Source: Vibrio sp. MEBiC08052 (GTDB lineage: Bacteria; Pseudomonadota; Gammaproteobacteria; Enterobacterales; Vibrionaceae). Taken from it: DNA of 64,000 bases. Positions 1-9,133 of this stretch are shown piece by piece. A program made the translations under genes and the position numbers. Numbering within the stretch: the stretch's first letter is position 1; the number at the start of each line of letters is the position of its first letter. The notes beneath the pieces are model-generated. The model was not told where the DNA came from, did not search any database, and saw only the letters and a program-made list of their open reading frames with translations. The stretch covers positions 1,762,331 to 1,826,330 of the forward strand of contig NZ_KQ947475.1 in the NCBI RefSeq assembly GCF_001506075.1, given 5' to 3'.

Positions 1-2006
1 GCCGCAGCTTTCATCGTGGCAATCTGCGCCGGACTCAGGATAGGCGCCGGGTTATCCGGCTTGGTGGTGATTTCATCGGGTAATTGCGCGGCTTGCCCGC
101 CATAAGCCACCGCACTACCGGCACTGCCGCCGGCGTTGAGGTTAATCGCCGGGCCGGAGAGGTTGACACTGCCGCTGTCGATACTGATAAAACTGCCCCC
201 GGCGGATAAGGTCAAACCGGAGCCCGCCTCAGCAACGATTTTGGCCCCGCTTTTCAGGGTGATGGCACTGCCGGTCTCAACCACCGTCAGGCTGCCGATT
301 TGCTGCGCCAGCGAGCCGCCGATATCGTGGGTCTGGTCTTGGGCGATTTTCAGGCGCTGCTCACCATCAACGGTGAGATGGTCATTCATCTTGATGTGCT
401 CGTAACGGTCGTTTTCCACCGTTAAATGACTGTCGTGACGGATCAGCGTGGTGGCGTCGTTTTCAATCAGCGCTTCGGTGTCTTTCTGGGCATGAATGGC
501 GACTTTTTCATGCTCGGACTGGTCTTCAAAACTCAGCTCGTTAAACCCTTCGCCCTGGTGGGTCTCGGTGCGCAGCACAGTTTTGGTTTTGTGCTCGGGC
601 AACGGGTAAGGCGGTACCTGACTGGCATTGTAAGCCCGCCCGGTCACCAGTGGCTGGTCCGGGTCGCCGTCAAGAAAATCCACAATCACTTCGTGGCCGA
701 TGCGCGGCACGGCAACCATACCGTACTGACTGCCCGCCCACTGTTGTGACACCCGCACCCAGCAAGAGCTCAGCTCATCGCCGTTGCTTTCGCGGTCCCA
801 CGGGAAATGCAGTTTCACCCGGCCATGCTCGTCACAGTAAATTTCTTCTCCGGCCGGGCCGACCACGGTCGCCACCATCGGGCCGTCCACCCGGGGTTTA
901 TTTTCCACCGGTGAGCGCCATAAGTTATCGCCGGGAATGGCGGTAAACTGGTTGGCATAGGTGGTGGCCCCGCTGCCGCCGGACTCTTCCAGTGCCTGCG
1001 GCTGACTGCCCTGATGGTCAATCCCGACAATCAGCCAGGGGCGGTTCATTGCGGTATCGAGATGGTCGCTGAGGTCAAACCGCACTCCGGCCTGAAGCAT
1101 CGCCTGATTACTTTGACCGCTGGCGGTATGCGCCTCACGCCGCAGCGCATCAAGGCGGATTTGGCTGAATGCTTTGCCGGTCGCGTCATCTTTATAGCGC
1201 CCCGGCGCATCGAAGTGCTCGTAAGTGGTGAGCTGGTAATCGAGCTGGCTGCCTTCAACGCTCTGTTTAAAACTGTAGGTCGGCTTTTTAAAACTGTAGT
1301 CCTGCAACCACACCGCACTGACTTCAGACTGCTTGCGCGCCGTCATCGCAGAGACATACGGCGTGTCAGAAACGCCACCGGACAGCACGTTATACGGCAC
1401 CGTGCCGCCGAGGCGGGTAAAGCCTTCGGCATTGTCGGTCACCACCAGCGTATGTTTGTCGGTGTCATGGGTGAAGGTGTACATCAGCCCTTCTTCAGCC
1501 GCCAGGCGGTGGAAGAAATCCAAATCGGTTTCGCGGTATTGCACGCAGAACTCACGCGGCGGGCTTTCCCGTTTGGTGGAAAAGGCATAGTCGGTGATGT
1601 TCATTTCCTGCAGCAGGACGGAGAGGATTTGTGGCACGCTTTTTTGCTGGAAGATACGGCTGTTATGGCGCAGCGAGAGCCGCTCGAATGACGGCACCAG
1701 CGTCAGGGAATAGAAGGTGTGGTGATGACCGGTATCACCTCGGCTGAAGTTACGGATAATGCCGTGGACCTTTTGCACCACCTTGCCGCTGCGCAGCACT
1801 TCGAGCAGTGCCGTGGTATCGACCATCTGCTCAAAGCTCAAATCACTGTTGCGACTGGCGAGTTCGAGATGATAACGATAGCCATAAACCGGTTGCCCGC
1901 CGGCGGCCACTGAAGCTGAAACAGATTCAAATCCCTGATAGTCACGCACCACCAATGACGTATCATTGACCCCATTGATCGTGAGCCTGAAACCTAACGT
2001 TGCCAT
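1..2006 (-). CDS. vgrG: Type VI secretion spike protein VgrG (3' end outside window)
   Basis: VgrG forms the trimeric spike at the tip of the T6SS tube, carries effectors or PAAR proteins and is fired into target cells. Reading leftward from ATG at 2006 (AAGG ribosome site upstream), about 668 codons are open to the window edge. The N-terminal gp27-like part includes RDYQGFES and DLDFFHRLAAEEGL (the usual VgrG FxxRLxEEEG-type motif). The gp5/OB-fold follows, with EEIYCDEHGRVKLHFPWDR near residue 400. A repetitive beta-helix needle comes last (LTVENDRYEHIKMNDHLTV region), rich in short Val/Ile/Thr periodicities. Vibrio VgrG proteins are usually around 690 residues, so probably only the last few tens of residues are missing. 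A C-terminal effector extension cannot be excluded. G+C is higher than in the neighbours, which is usual for vgrG. The T6SS partner genes would lie to the left. Confidence 0.95.
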   Translation of the reverse strand, partial: MATLGFRLTINGVNDTSLVVRDYQGFESVSASVAAGGQPVYGYRYHLELASRNSDLSFEQMVDTTALLEVLRSGKVVQKVHGIIRNFSRGDTGHHHTFYSLTLVPSFERLSLRHNSRIFQQKSVPQILSVLLQEMNITDYAFSTKRESPPREFCVQYRETDLDFFHRLAAEEGLMYTFTHDTDKHTLVVTDNAEGFTRLGGTVPYNVLSGGVSDTPYVSAMTARKQSEVSAVWLQDYSFKKPTYSFKQSVEGSQLDYQLTTYEHFDAPGRYKDDATGKAFSQIRLDALRREAHTASGQSNQAMLQAGVRFDLSDHLDTAMNRPWLIVGIDHQGSQPQALEESGGSGATTYANQFTAIPGDNLWRSPVENKPRVDGPMVATVVGPAGEEIYCDEHGRVKLHFPWDRESNGDELSSCWVRVSQQWAGSQYGMVAVPRIGHEVIVDFLDGDPDQPLVTGRAYNASQVPPYPLPEHKTKTVLRTETHQGEGFNELSFEDQSEHEKVAIHAQKDTEALIENDATTLIRHDSHLTVENDRYEHIKMNDHLTVDGEQRLKIAQDQTHDIGGSLAQQIGSLTVVETGSAITLKSGAKIVAEAGSGLTLSAGGSFISIDSGSVNLSGPAINLNAGGSAGSAVAYGGQAAQLPDEITTKPDNPAPILSPAQIATMKAA

Positions 2007-2602
2007 GCAGAAAACCTTTGATGTTTTATGTGAGAATGTCGCTCAAAACGACCCACCCCTATCGTATTGAAACACAATGAATATGATGAGCATATTTTTA
2101 GCACTGATGATAAATTTTGAAGCAAGATCTCAATGTAAACCATATTGTTACATCACCTTCAGTGCTCCACCCTCTACACCACTGTTCCGGTAAATCGCCC
2201 TTTTCTACCATAACGGCACCGATAAACTCCCCAAACAGCCCACACGAAAGAAAACGTTCCCATTTACATTTACATCATTAAACAGACTGAATATGCGTAT
2301 ATTTCACCTAAAAACCCGACATCGCCAGATAAAACCGATCAACTTTATAGATAATCACCATAAATTACTAACCAAAAAATCAATAGTATGAAATAAGTCA
2401 AACTTACCAACACAAAAATAGGGAACGATCCCAAAAAGTGATCTAACCGAAAGTTTCATTCAACCGGCAAATGTAATCTCTAGATTCATCACCAAGATGA
2501 AATCAATAAAATTCAATCAATGATTGTCTCCCCGGAAAATAATAAATGTGGATTAAACCACTTATGGGGCTAAAGAATGAGTAACTTTTACGGAGTATAA
2601 CG
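2007..2602. other. Intergenic region between divergent vgrG and porin gene
   Basis: About 600 bases of AT-rich, non-coding sequence between two divergent genes, so it must hold both promoters. Two short inverted repeats are visible, GGGA-ACGA-TCCC at 2421-2432 and GTGG-ATTAAA-CCAC at 2548-2561. Neither matches an operator I can name. The porin ribosome site (CGGAG) is at 2591-2595. No convincing small gene is seen. Confidence 0.5.
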
Positions 2603-3592
2603 ATGAAAACAAGTGGTATTTTGAAATTATCAGCAGTCGCCCTACTAACTTCTGCCGCACTCAATGTTCATGCCGGAACCAGCGTGACCAATGAAATGGG
2701 TACCTTCGCGATCCACGGTGATGTTGAGTTTAATAACGACTACCGTAACCAAGAAACAACCGGGCCCGATACCACCACTTATGACCAGAATGGCCGTCTT
2801 TTGATTGGTGTTTCCGGCACGCGGGATGTGGGTAGCAATGGCTATATCAATGCGAACGCTGAAACATTACTGCATTTGGATGGTGACATTAGTGCCGATG
2901 ATGCCTGGATTGCAATCGGTGAGAAAGCCGACTGGGAAATTAAAATGGGACGCTTTGAAGCGTATGATTTATTCCCGGCGGGTCAAGATACGTTTGTGAA
3001 TTACGCGCAAGATGTCTATATGACGAAGTATGCCCGCGGACGCAGTGATAATGGCCAGATTAACCTGTCCAAAACCACTGAACGTGTCTACTTCGAACTG
3101 AGTACCAACTTTATGGCCAACGATGACACGAATAAAAATGCAAGAAATAATGCTGTGTTTCTTCGTCCGGTCGTCGCTGCCACACTAACTGACTCATTAA
3201 AATTAGCCGTCGGTGCCGAGGTGAATGCAACGGCGGATGCAGAAGATGCTGCGAACGATTTTTCCGGTTATGGTGCAACCCTGAATTATACGACGGGCGA
3301 CTTCAATATGAACGTGAGCTATGCGACTCGTGACTTTGATGACACCAAGAACCAGGAAGATACCACTTACGGTGTGAACGCTCAGTATCAAAACTTCTTT
3401 ATTGCTTATGTCTATGGCGAAACCGATACAGGAAAAACCTCAAAAAGCACAACGGTCTATTCCTCGTATAAATTCGCCAATATTATGGATGTAGAAGACC
3501 TCGCTCTGTATGCCGGCGGCTATTACTCTGACGTAAAAGACTCAGACAATACCGATAGCGGTTTACGTCTGCGCGTCAAATATCTGTTCTAA
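2603..3592 (+). CDS. Outer-membrane porin, probably a carbohydrate-type porin (RafY/Porin_7-like)
   Basis: This 329-residue protein has a classic signal peptide (MKTSGILKLSAVALLTSAAL, cleavage likely after NVHA near residue 24). A mature part of about 305 residues follows, with alternating beta-strand patterns, many Asp/Asn turns and a C-terminal aromatic residue (VKYLF), as expected of an outer-membrane beta-barrel. The stretch DVYMTKYARGRSDNGQINLS and the overall style resemble the glycoporin/raffinose-porin group rather than OmpU/OmpT general porins. The substrate is unknown. The gene stands alone, with GGAG 7 bases before ATG and a double hairpin downstream. Long promoter DNA upstream suggests regulated expression. 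Family placement is from memory and is the weakest part of the call. Confidence 0.7.
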   Translation: MKTSGILKLSAVALLTSAALNVHAGTSVTNEMGTFAIHGDVEFNNDYRNQETTGPDTTTYDQNGRLLIGVSGTRDVGSNGYINANAETLLHLDGDISADDAWIAIGEKADWEIKMGRFEAYDLFPAGQDTFVNYAQDVYMTKYARGRSDNGQINLSKTTERVYFELSTNFMANDDTNKNARNNAVFLRPVVAATLTDSLKLAVGAEVNATADAEDAANDFSGYGATLNYTTGDFNMNVSYATRDFDDTKNQEDTTYGVNAQYQNFFIAYVYGETDTGKTSKSTTVYSSYKFANIMDVEDLALYAGGYYSDVKDSDNTDSGLRLRVKYLF

Positions 3593-3614
3593 ATTTTAAC
3601 GACACTGCCTGTCC

Positions 3615-3663
3615 GCCCTATATCTGTAGTAACCGATTCGGTTCTCAATCACAGATATGGGGC
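3615..3663. terminator. Double hairpin between convergent porin and hxpB genes
   Basis: GCCCTATATCTGT (3615-3627) pairs with ACAGATATGGGGC (3651-3663), 13 base pairs with one T-G wobble. The enclosed loop contains a second perfect hairpin, AACCGA-T-TCGGTT (3631-3643). It lies 22 bases after the porin stop and 23 before the hxpB stop. There is no strong T-run on either side, so it may be a weak bidirectional terminator or an mRNA 3'-end stabiliser. Confidence 0.45.
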
Positions 3664-3686
3664 TGACTCTTTATATCTGGACCGAT

Positions 3687-4343
3687 TCAGTCGATTGAAT
3701 TGATCAGCGGCACGATCTCTTCCAATGATGCAAAGCATTGATCAGCCAGTGCAAAACGAGGATCCGGATGGAGATCGTTGACAACAAATGTCGTCATCGA
3801 AGCAGCTTTGGCTGCGATCATTCCTGTTACACTATCTTCAATCACAAGACACTTTTCAGGCGTAACTTCGAGTTTTTGCGCAGCGCTTAAATAAACGGCC
3901 GGATGCGGTTTGCCATATGCTTCATGGTCAGCGCTACAAATTTGGTTGAAATAGTCTTTTATTTCCAGACGCTGAAGCACAGCCTCGATGATTTCCGGTC
4001 CGGATGAAGTCGCCAAACCAATGCGATAACCAGCCTGTTTTAGCGCATTCAGAAGTTGATGAACGCCTGGCAGTGAACGGCCATGCTCCCTAACCTGAAT
4101 GATCAGTTTCTGTATAATTTCCTGAGCCAAAATGGCAGGATCCACCTCAAGCTGACAGCGCTGACACCAAATTGAAGCGATGGCGTCCAAACGTTTTCCC
4201 ATAGTGTACTGAATACATGCTTCAACAGTGATCTCGGCACCATAAGTTGCCAGCGTTTCAATCTGTGCCTGCCGCCAGAAAGGTTCTGAATCAATTAATA
4301 CACCATCCATATCAAAAATAACTGCGTTATATGGCAATGCCAT
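3687..4343 (-). CDS. hxpB: HAD-superfamily hexitol/2-deoxyglucose-6-phosphate phosphatase
   Basis: This 218-residue haloacid-dehalogenase phosphatase hydrolyses phosphorylated sugars such as 2-deoxyglucose-6-phosphate in the cytosol (E. coli YniC/HxpB type). HAD motif I is VIFDMDGVLIDSE at residues 8-20 with the nucleophilic and acid Asp. Motif II is LATSSG near 113, motif III is the Lys in GKPHP near 143, and motif IV is CLVIEDS near 164-170. A helical cap lies between motifs I and II. Length matches E. coli HxpB (222). ATG at 4343 is preceded by a GGAG site. The gene stands alone between the convergent porin and the co-directional small barrel gene, whose terminator separates the two. YniC-like function is well supported; the exact substrate is inferred. 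Confidence 0.85.
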   Translation of the reverse strand: MALPYNAVIFDMDGVLIDSEPFWRQAQIETLATYGAEITVEACIQYTMGKRLDAIASIWCQRCQLEVDPAILAQEIIQKLIIQVREHGRSLPGVHQLLNALKQAGYRIGLATSSGPEIIEAVLQRLEIKDYFNQICSADHEAYGKPHPAVYLSAAQKLEVTPEKCLVIEDSVTGMIAAKAASMTTFVVNDLHPDPRFALADQCFASLEEIVPLINSID

Positions 4344-4380
4344 CTGCTATCTCTCCTCTGTATGCCGGGACTTCAAATGT

Positions 4381-4403
4381 AAAAAGCCAGCAAGGTGCTG
4401 GCT
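4381..4403 (-). terminator. Rho-independent terminator of the small outer-membrane protein gene
   Basis: AGCCAGCA (4385-4392) and TGCTGGCT (4396-4403) form an 8-bp stem with a 3-base loop. On the minus strand the stem runs directly into TTTTTACATTT. It lies 30 bases after the stop of the 4433-4915 gene. Confidence 0.85.
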
Positions 4404-4432
4404 TAAATCGATCAATCAACGATGGGGAAAAT

Positions 4433-4915
4433 TTAAAGAAAATGGAATGTTGCATTCAGATTGAAAGTTTTCATGTCATCATCCCCCATGACATAAGTCT
4501 GGTAGCTGGCACCAAAGGAAATGGGCCCCATCAGGAAGTATTCCGCACCGACACCGTACATCAAGTCAACACCATCATCCACTTTGGCACCATTGACCTT
4601 TTCATCCCAAGAATGCAGGCCGCCTTTGGCATAAATATGTAGTGGGCCAAAATCAATACTTGGCTTAATGGCGAAATAGGCGGTTGTCGCCTCAGTTTTA
4701 TTGATTGGGGAGACATCAATTTCTTCAAATTTTGTAAAACCCGCTTCCAAACCGATCAATGGCAGGAGACCAGTCCCGACGTGAATATTGTAGGCTGTAC
4801 CATGTTCACCTTTAAAGTCAGATTGTCCAACGGAAGCCCCGCCATAAATCCATGAATCTGCAAAGGCAGATGTTGATGCACCCAAAAGTGCCAATCCAAT
4901 TAATGTTTTTTTCAT
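4433..4915 (-). CDS. Small outer-membrane beta-barrel protein
   Basis: A 160-residue protein with signal peptide MKKTLIGLALLGASTSAFA (cleavage after residue 19), then an 8-stranded-barrel-sized domain of about 140 residues. It ends in NLNATFHFL, with the aromatic/hydrophobic C-terminal signature for BAM-dependent insertion. It resembles the OmpX/OmpA-barrel type (PF13505-like) found in many vibrios. No function beyond an outer-membrane barrel is claimed. ATG at 4915 has AAGG 6 bases upstream. A 13-bp direct repeat with 20-bp spacing lies just upstream (4942-4974), which suggests transcriptional control. A strong terminator follows the gene, so it is probably monocistronic. Confidence 0.75.
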   Translation of the reverse strand: MKKTLIGLALLGASTSAFADSWIYGGASVGQSDFKGEHGTAYNIHVGTGLLPLIGLEAGFTKFEEIDVSPINKTEATTAYFAIKPSIDFGPLHIYAKGGLHSWDEKVNGAKVDDGVDLMYGVGAEYFLMGPISFGASYQTYVMGDDDMKTFNLNATFHFL

Positions 4916-4941
4916 GATGAACCTTCTCTACTTTTTCATCG

Positions 4942-4974
4942 GTGATCATACTAACTATACAGTGATCATACTAA
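4942..4974 (-). promoter_or_regulatory. Direct repeat GTGATCATACTAA x2 upstream of the barrel gene
   Basis: GTGATCATACTAA occurs at 4942-4954 and again at 4962-4974, identical and exactly 20 bp apart. That is about two helical turns, so both copies face the same side of the DNA. A possible -10 box (TATAGT on the minus strand, 4954-4959) lies between or overlaps them, without a good -35. This layout is typical of a tandem binding site for an activator or response regulator. The protein is unknown. Confidence 0.5.
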
Positions 4975-5057
4975 AGCGGCATGAAATTGCCTACGCTCGC
5001 CAAAAAACTAACAGAACTATCTGTAATAGATAGTCACATGCAAAAATCGAACCCAAA

Positions 5058-8000
5058 CTAACACTCGTTGATTGCATTCATGATTCGCTTATCCGATACG
5101 GGGTAAGGCGTTCCAAGTTGCTGAGCAAAGAAGCTCACCCTTAACTCTTCAATCATCCAGCGGATGGCTTTGACATTCTCGGGAATCGGGGTTCCTTTCG
5201 GAATTTTGTTCAATAACTCCCGATAATCTTGCGTCACCGATTCTATTTTCAGCATATGGAGTCGATCTTTGTTTGGATCGATTGGTAATTTCTCTAGTCT
5301 ACGCTCGATAGCCTTCATATACCTTAGGATATCCGGTAGCTTTTTCCAACCACATTCCGTGGCAAAGCCTTTGAAGATCAAGCCTTCAATCTGTGCTTTG
5401 ATATCAGAAAGTGCAAATGCCATCGTAAAATCAACTTTTCCTTTCAGTTTTTTGTTGATTTGATACGCCGTGGTCAGAATTTCCTCCACTTGCTTGGCGA
5501 TATCAACCACGGTATCACCCAATTCAGCACGGACATACTCTTTCAACGTTTCAAATGCCTCAGCTTGCCAGACCAGTCCGTCTTGCTCATCAATCAGTTT
5601 ATCGATCCCACAGGCAATACAATCATCAATCAGATCCAACACTTTGCCATAAGGATTGAAATAGAGTCCGAGTTTCGATTTGTTCGGTAAATTGGTGTGC
5701 AAATATTTCACCGGTGAAGGAACATTGAGCAAAATTAAGCGTCGTTCCCCTGCTCGCATTGCGCGTTGTTGCTCCTGCTCGGTCTCAAATAGCTGAATCG
5801 CAACGCTATCTTTTTCATCAACCAGTGCCGGATAGGCCCGGACATCAAAGCCACCCTTTTTCTGCTGATAGACCTGAGGTAGCTCACCGAAACTCCAGGT
5901 ATGCAGGCCTTTCTGTTCGATATCGTCATCAGCGACCTGAGACAGGGTTTCTTTCACTTTGTCTTTCAGGCTCTCTTTTAACGCGAATAAGTCTTTATTT
6001 TCCCGCAGCTTTTTATGACGGTGATCGACCGCCCGGAATGTGATTCGCAGGTGATCCGGGATCTGTTCAACCTGCCAGTCTTCCCGCAGTATGGTTACCC
6101 CGGTCATCCGCTTCAGCTCTTTTTCCAGTGCATCCAACAGTGGCAGTTCCTGCGCTGTCGTCCGGGCCAAAAAGGCATCGGCGTAGTTCGGTGCCGGCAC
6201 AAAATTTTTACGCAATGTTTTCGGCAACGATTTGATCAAACTGACGACTAATTCATGACGCAGCCCGGGGATCTGCCATTCGAAGCCCGTCGGCTCAATT
6301 TGGTTTAGTACGGGCAGTGGAATATGAACCGTGACACCGTCACTATCATCACCCGGTTCAAATTGATAGCTGAGCTTCAGCTTGATGCCATTCTGATGCC
6401 AGAAATTCGGATAATCGAGTTCAGTCACATGGCTGGCATCCCCTTTGAGCAACATCTCTTTTTCAAAATGGAGGTATTCAGGATTCTCCCGGCTGGCCTT
6501 TTTCCACCAAGTATCAAAGTGACGGCCGGAGACCACCTCAGTACCGACGCGCTGATCATAAAACTGAAACAAGGACTCATCATCGATCAGAATATCCCGG
6601 CGTCTCGATTTATGCTCCAGCTCTTCAACTTCTTGTAACAGCTTGCGGTTTTGTTTGAAGAACGCGTGTTTGGTTTCCCACTCTCCTTCAACCAAAGCGC
6701 TGCGGATAAAGATTTCCCGGCTCAGAACCGCATCAATTGCGCCATAGTTCACCAGTCGTTTGGCGACAATCGGCACACCAAATAATGTAACTTTCTCATA
6801 AGCCATCACCGCGGCACGCTTTTTCGACCAATGCGGCTCACTGTAGCTGCGTTTGATCAAGTGTTGTGCCAGCGGTTCAATCCACTCCGGCTGAATTTTT
6901 GCGACCACTCTGGCCCAGAGTTTTGAGGTTTCCACCAGCTCGGCTGACATCACCCATTTCGGTTGCTTCTTAAATAAGCCGGAAGCCGGGAAAATATGAA
7001 ACCGCGCATTTCTCGCGCCGTGGTATTCTTTCTCTTCCTGATCTTTGATCCCGATATGCGACAGTAAACCCACCAGAATCGAGGTGTGAACCCCCTGATA
7101 ACTGCCGGGCTCTTCATTCAGCTTCAGCCCCAGGTCATGCATACTCTGATGCAACTGAAAATAGACATCCTGCCATTCGCGAATACGCAGATAGTTCAGA
7201 TAGTCGCTTTTACACTGACGTCTGAACTGGTTCCCGGTCAACGTCTTCTGCTGCTGCTTGATGTAATCCCATAGATTCACCAACGTCAGGAAATCAGAGT
7301 CTTCATGGTAAAAACGACGGTGTTTCTCATCAGCGGACTGCTGTTTGTCCGCCGGGCGCTCACGGGGATCCTGAATCGACAAGGCTGCCGCGATAATCAT
7401 GACCTCTTTGAGACAACCCCATTGCGGGGCTTCAAGCACCATCCGGGCCAAACGTGGATCAATCGGTAGACGCGAGAGTTTTTGCCCAATTTCGGTCAAC
7501 CGTTTTTTGCGTTCCTGTGATTGGGCCTGAATAGCGCCTAACTCTTCAAGAAGACGGACACCATCTTGAATATTGCGCTTATCCGGGGCTTCAACAAAGG
7601 GAAATGCCTCGATATCACCAAGCCCCAAAGCTGTCATCTGCAAAATCACCGATGCCAGATTGGTTCTGAGAATTTCCGGATCGGTAAACTCCGGACGCGA
7701 TTGAAAATCGTCTTCGGAATAAAGTCGGATACAGATCCCGGCTTCAACCCGGCCACAACGTCCTTTCCGCTGATTGGCACTGGCCTGAGAAATCGGCTCA
7801 ATCGGTAACCGCTGCACTTTGGTGCGATAACTATAACGACTGATGCGGGCGGTTCCCGGATCAATCACGTATTTAATTCCGGGAACGGTTAAAGACGTTT
7901 CAGCGACGTTGGTTGCCAAAACAATTCTGCGGCCACTGTGGGGCTGAAAGATCCGATTCTGCTCACCGGCAGAAAGACGCGCATACAAAGGCACAATTTC

Positions 8001-8978
8001 GGTATGTTTAAGATTGCGCTTGCTCAAGGCATCGGCTGTATCCCTGATCTCGCGTTCCCCATTCATAAAAATCAGAATGTCTCCCGGCCCCTCATCGCTC
8101 AGCTCATCGACTGCGTCAAAAATCCCCTCAAGCTGGTCACGATCACTGTCATCTTCCCCGGCTAAGGGGCGATAGCGGGTATCAACCGGATAGGTTCTGC
8201 CGGAAACTTCAATGATCGGCGCTCCGTCAAAGTGCTGGGAGAAACGTTCAGGGTCGATCGTTGCAGACGTGATAATCACTTTCAGATCAGGACGTTTCGG
8301 CAACAGCTGTTTCAGATAGCCGAGAATGAAATCAATATTCAGACTACGCTCATGGGCTTCATCGATAATGATCGTATCGTACTGATTGAGGAATCGATCA
8401 TGCTGAATTTCAGCCAGCAGTATCCCGTCCGTCATCAACTTAATCTGAGTCTGCTCGGAGATCTGATCATTAAAACGTACTTTATAACCAACAAAATCGC
8501 CGAGTGAGGTTTTGGTTTCTTCAGCAATTCGAGCGGCAACAGAGCGTGCTGCTAAGCGACGCGGTTGGGTATGACCAATGACCCCATAAGTACCGCGCCC
8601 CAGTTCAGCACAGATCTTCGGCAATTGCGTGGTTTTCCCTGAACCGGTTTCTCCCGCCACAATCACAACCTGATTTTTTTCAATCGCTTGGGCAATATCA
8701 TCCCGTTTCTGACTCACCGGCAGTATTTCCGGGTAGTCTAATACCGCAGAAGTTTGCTGTCTGAGCTCAGCTGCCATCATCGATTTGGCAATATCCTGAG
8801 CAATTTCATCAAAAACTGCCTGTTTGGCACTGGGATTGTTAATTCTATTGGCACCCTGAATCCGTTTATTCAGGCGGAACCGATCTCTGAGCATACATTC
8901 GTTCAATGCATGACGCAGCGTTTCCGAAGTATTGGGCTGTGCCTGAGGGAGCTGGGTATGTGGCTGTGACGACGTCAA
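5058..8978 (-). CDS. hrpA: ATP-dependent RNA helicase HrpA
   Basis: HrpA is a large DEAH-box helicase (DHX family) reported to rescue stalled ribosomes and process mRNA. The motifs are clear: Walker A GETGSGKTTQ, DEAH in IIIDEAHERSLNIDF, SAT in VIITSATIDPE, and motif VI QRKGRCGRV. The HA2/OB region and the long DUF3418 C-terminal domain follow. The open frame extends up to 9065, but I place the start at TTG 8978 because it has AGGA 7 bases upstream. This start gives 1306 residues (E. coli HrpA is 1300), and a promoter at 9016-9044 would begin transcription downstream of the ATG at 9065. The gene is divergent from a small unknown gene at 9134. The family assignment is certain; the start is inferred. 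Confidence 0.95.
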   Translation of the reverse strand: MTSSQPHTQLPQAQPNTSETLRHALNECMLRDRFRLNKRIQGANRINNPSAKQAVFDEIAQDIAKSMMAAELRQQTSAVLDYPEILPVSQKRDDIAQAIEKNQVVIVAGETGSGKTTQLPKICAELGRGTYGVIGHTQPRRLAARSVAARIAEETKTSLGDFVGYKVRFNDQISEQTQIKLMTDGILLAEIQHDRFLNQYDTIIIDEAHERSLNIDFILGYLKQLLPKRPDLKVIITSATIDPERFSQHFDGAPIIEVSGRTYPVDTRYRPLAGEDDSDRDQLEGIFDAVDELSDEGPGDILIFMNGEREIRDTADALSKRNLKHTEIVPLYARLSAGEQNRIFQPHSGRRIVLATNVAETSLTVPGIKYVIDPGTARISRYSYRTKVQRLPIEPISQASANQRKGRCGRVEAGICIRLYSEDDFQSRPEFTDPEILRTNLASVILQMTALGLGDIEAFPFVEAPDKRNIQDGVRLLEELGAIQAQSQERKKRLTEIGQKLSRLPIDPRLARMVLEAPQWGCLKEVMIIAAALSIQDPRERPADKQQSADEKHRRFYHEDSDFLTLVNLWDYIKQQQKTLTGNQFRRQCKSDYLNYLRIREWQDVYFQLHQSMHDLGLKLNEEPGSYQGVHTSILVGLLSHIGIKDQEEKEYHGARNARFHIFPASGLFKKQPKWVMSAELVETSKLWARVVAKIQPEWIEPLAQHLIKRSYSEPHWSKKRAAVMAYEKVTLFGVPIVAKRLVNYGAIDAVLSREIFIRSALVEGEWETKHAFFKQNRKLLQEVEELEHKSRRRDILIDDESLFQFYDQRVGTEVVSGRHFDTWWKKASRENPEYLHFEKEMLLKGDASHVTELDYPNFWHQNGIKLKLSYQFEPGDDSDGVTVHIPLPVLNQIEPTGFEWQIPGLRHELVVSLIKSLPKTLRKNFVPAPNYADAFLARTTAQELPLLDALEKELKRMTGVTILREDWQVEQIPDHLRITFRAVDHRHKKLRENKDLFALKESLKDKVKETLSQVADDDIEQKGLHTWSFGELPQVYQQKKGGFDVRAYPALVDEKDSVAIQLFETEQEQQRAMRAGERRLILLNVPSPVKYLHTNLPNKSKLGLYFNPYGKVLDLIDDCIACGIDKLIDEQDGLVWQAEAFETLKEYVRAELGDTVVDIAKQVEEILTTAYQINKKLKGKVDFTMAFALSDIKAQIEGLIFKGFATECGWKKLPDILRYMKAIERRLEKLPIDPNKDRLHMLKIESVTQDYRELLNKIPKGTPIPENVKAIRWMIEELRVSFFAQQLGTPYPVSDKRIMNAINEC

Positions 8979-9015
8979 AGCGAATCCTATTGTATACTTG
9001 ATTAAAACTGGCCGG

Positions 9016-9044
9016 ATTGTATCACTGTCAGGCCATGACACCAA
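9016..9044 (-). promoter_or_regulatory. Candidate sigma-70 promoter of hrpA
   Basis: On the minus strand TTGGTG (9039-9044), a 17-base spacer and TACAAT (9016-9021) form a good sigma-70 promoter. The predicted transcript starts near 9009, about 30 bases before the TTG start codon at 8978. A second -10-like sequence, TATACAAT, lies a little downstream. Confidence 0.6.
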
Positions 9045-9133
9045 AAACTCCTTGGTTTTCATCATCAGTCTGACTATACAGTTCTCAATCCAATCTGGTG
9101 CAGGTTCACCGTTTTTGATGTATATTTCGTTTG

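Noticed and set aside
426-1691. Plus-strand open frames of 107 and 225 codons
   Set aside because: They are antisense to vgrG, which has continuous protein homology on the minus strand; long antisense frames are usual in G+C-rich genes.
4433-4915. Idea that the barrel genes at 4433 and 43383 are recent duplicates
   Set aside because: They share only barrel size and the C-terminal aromatic signature; no extended sequence similarity is seen.
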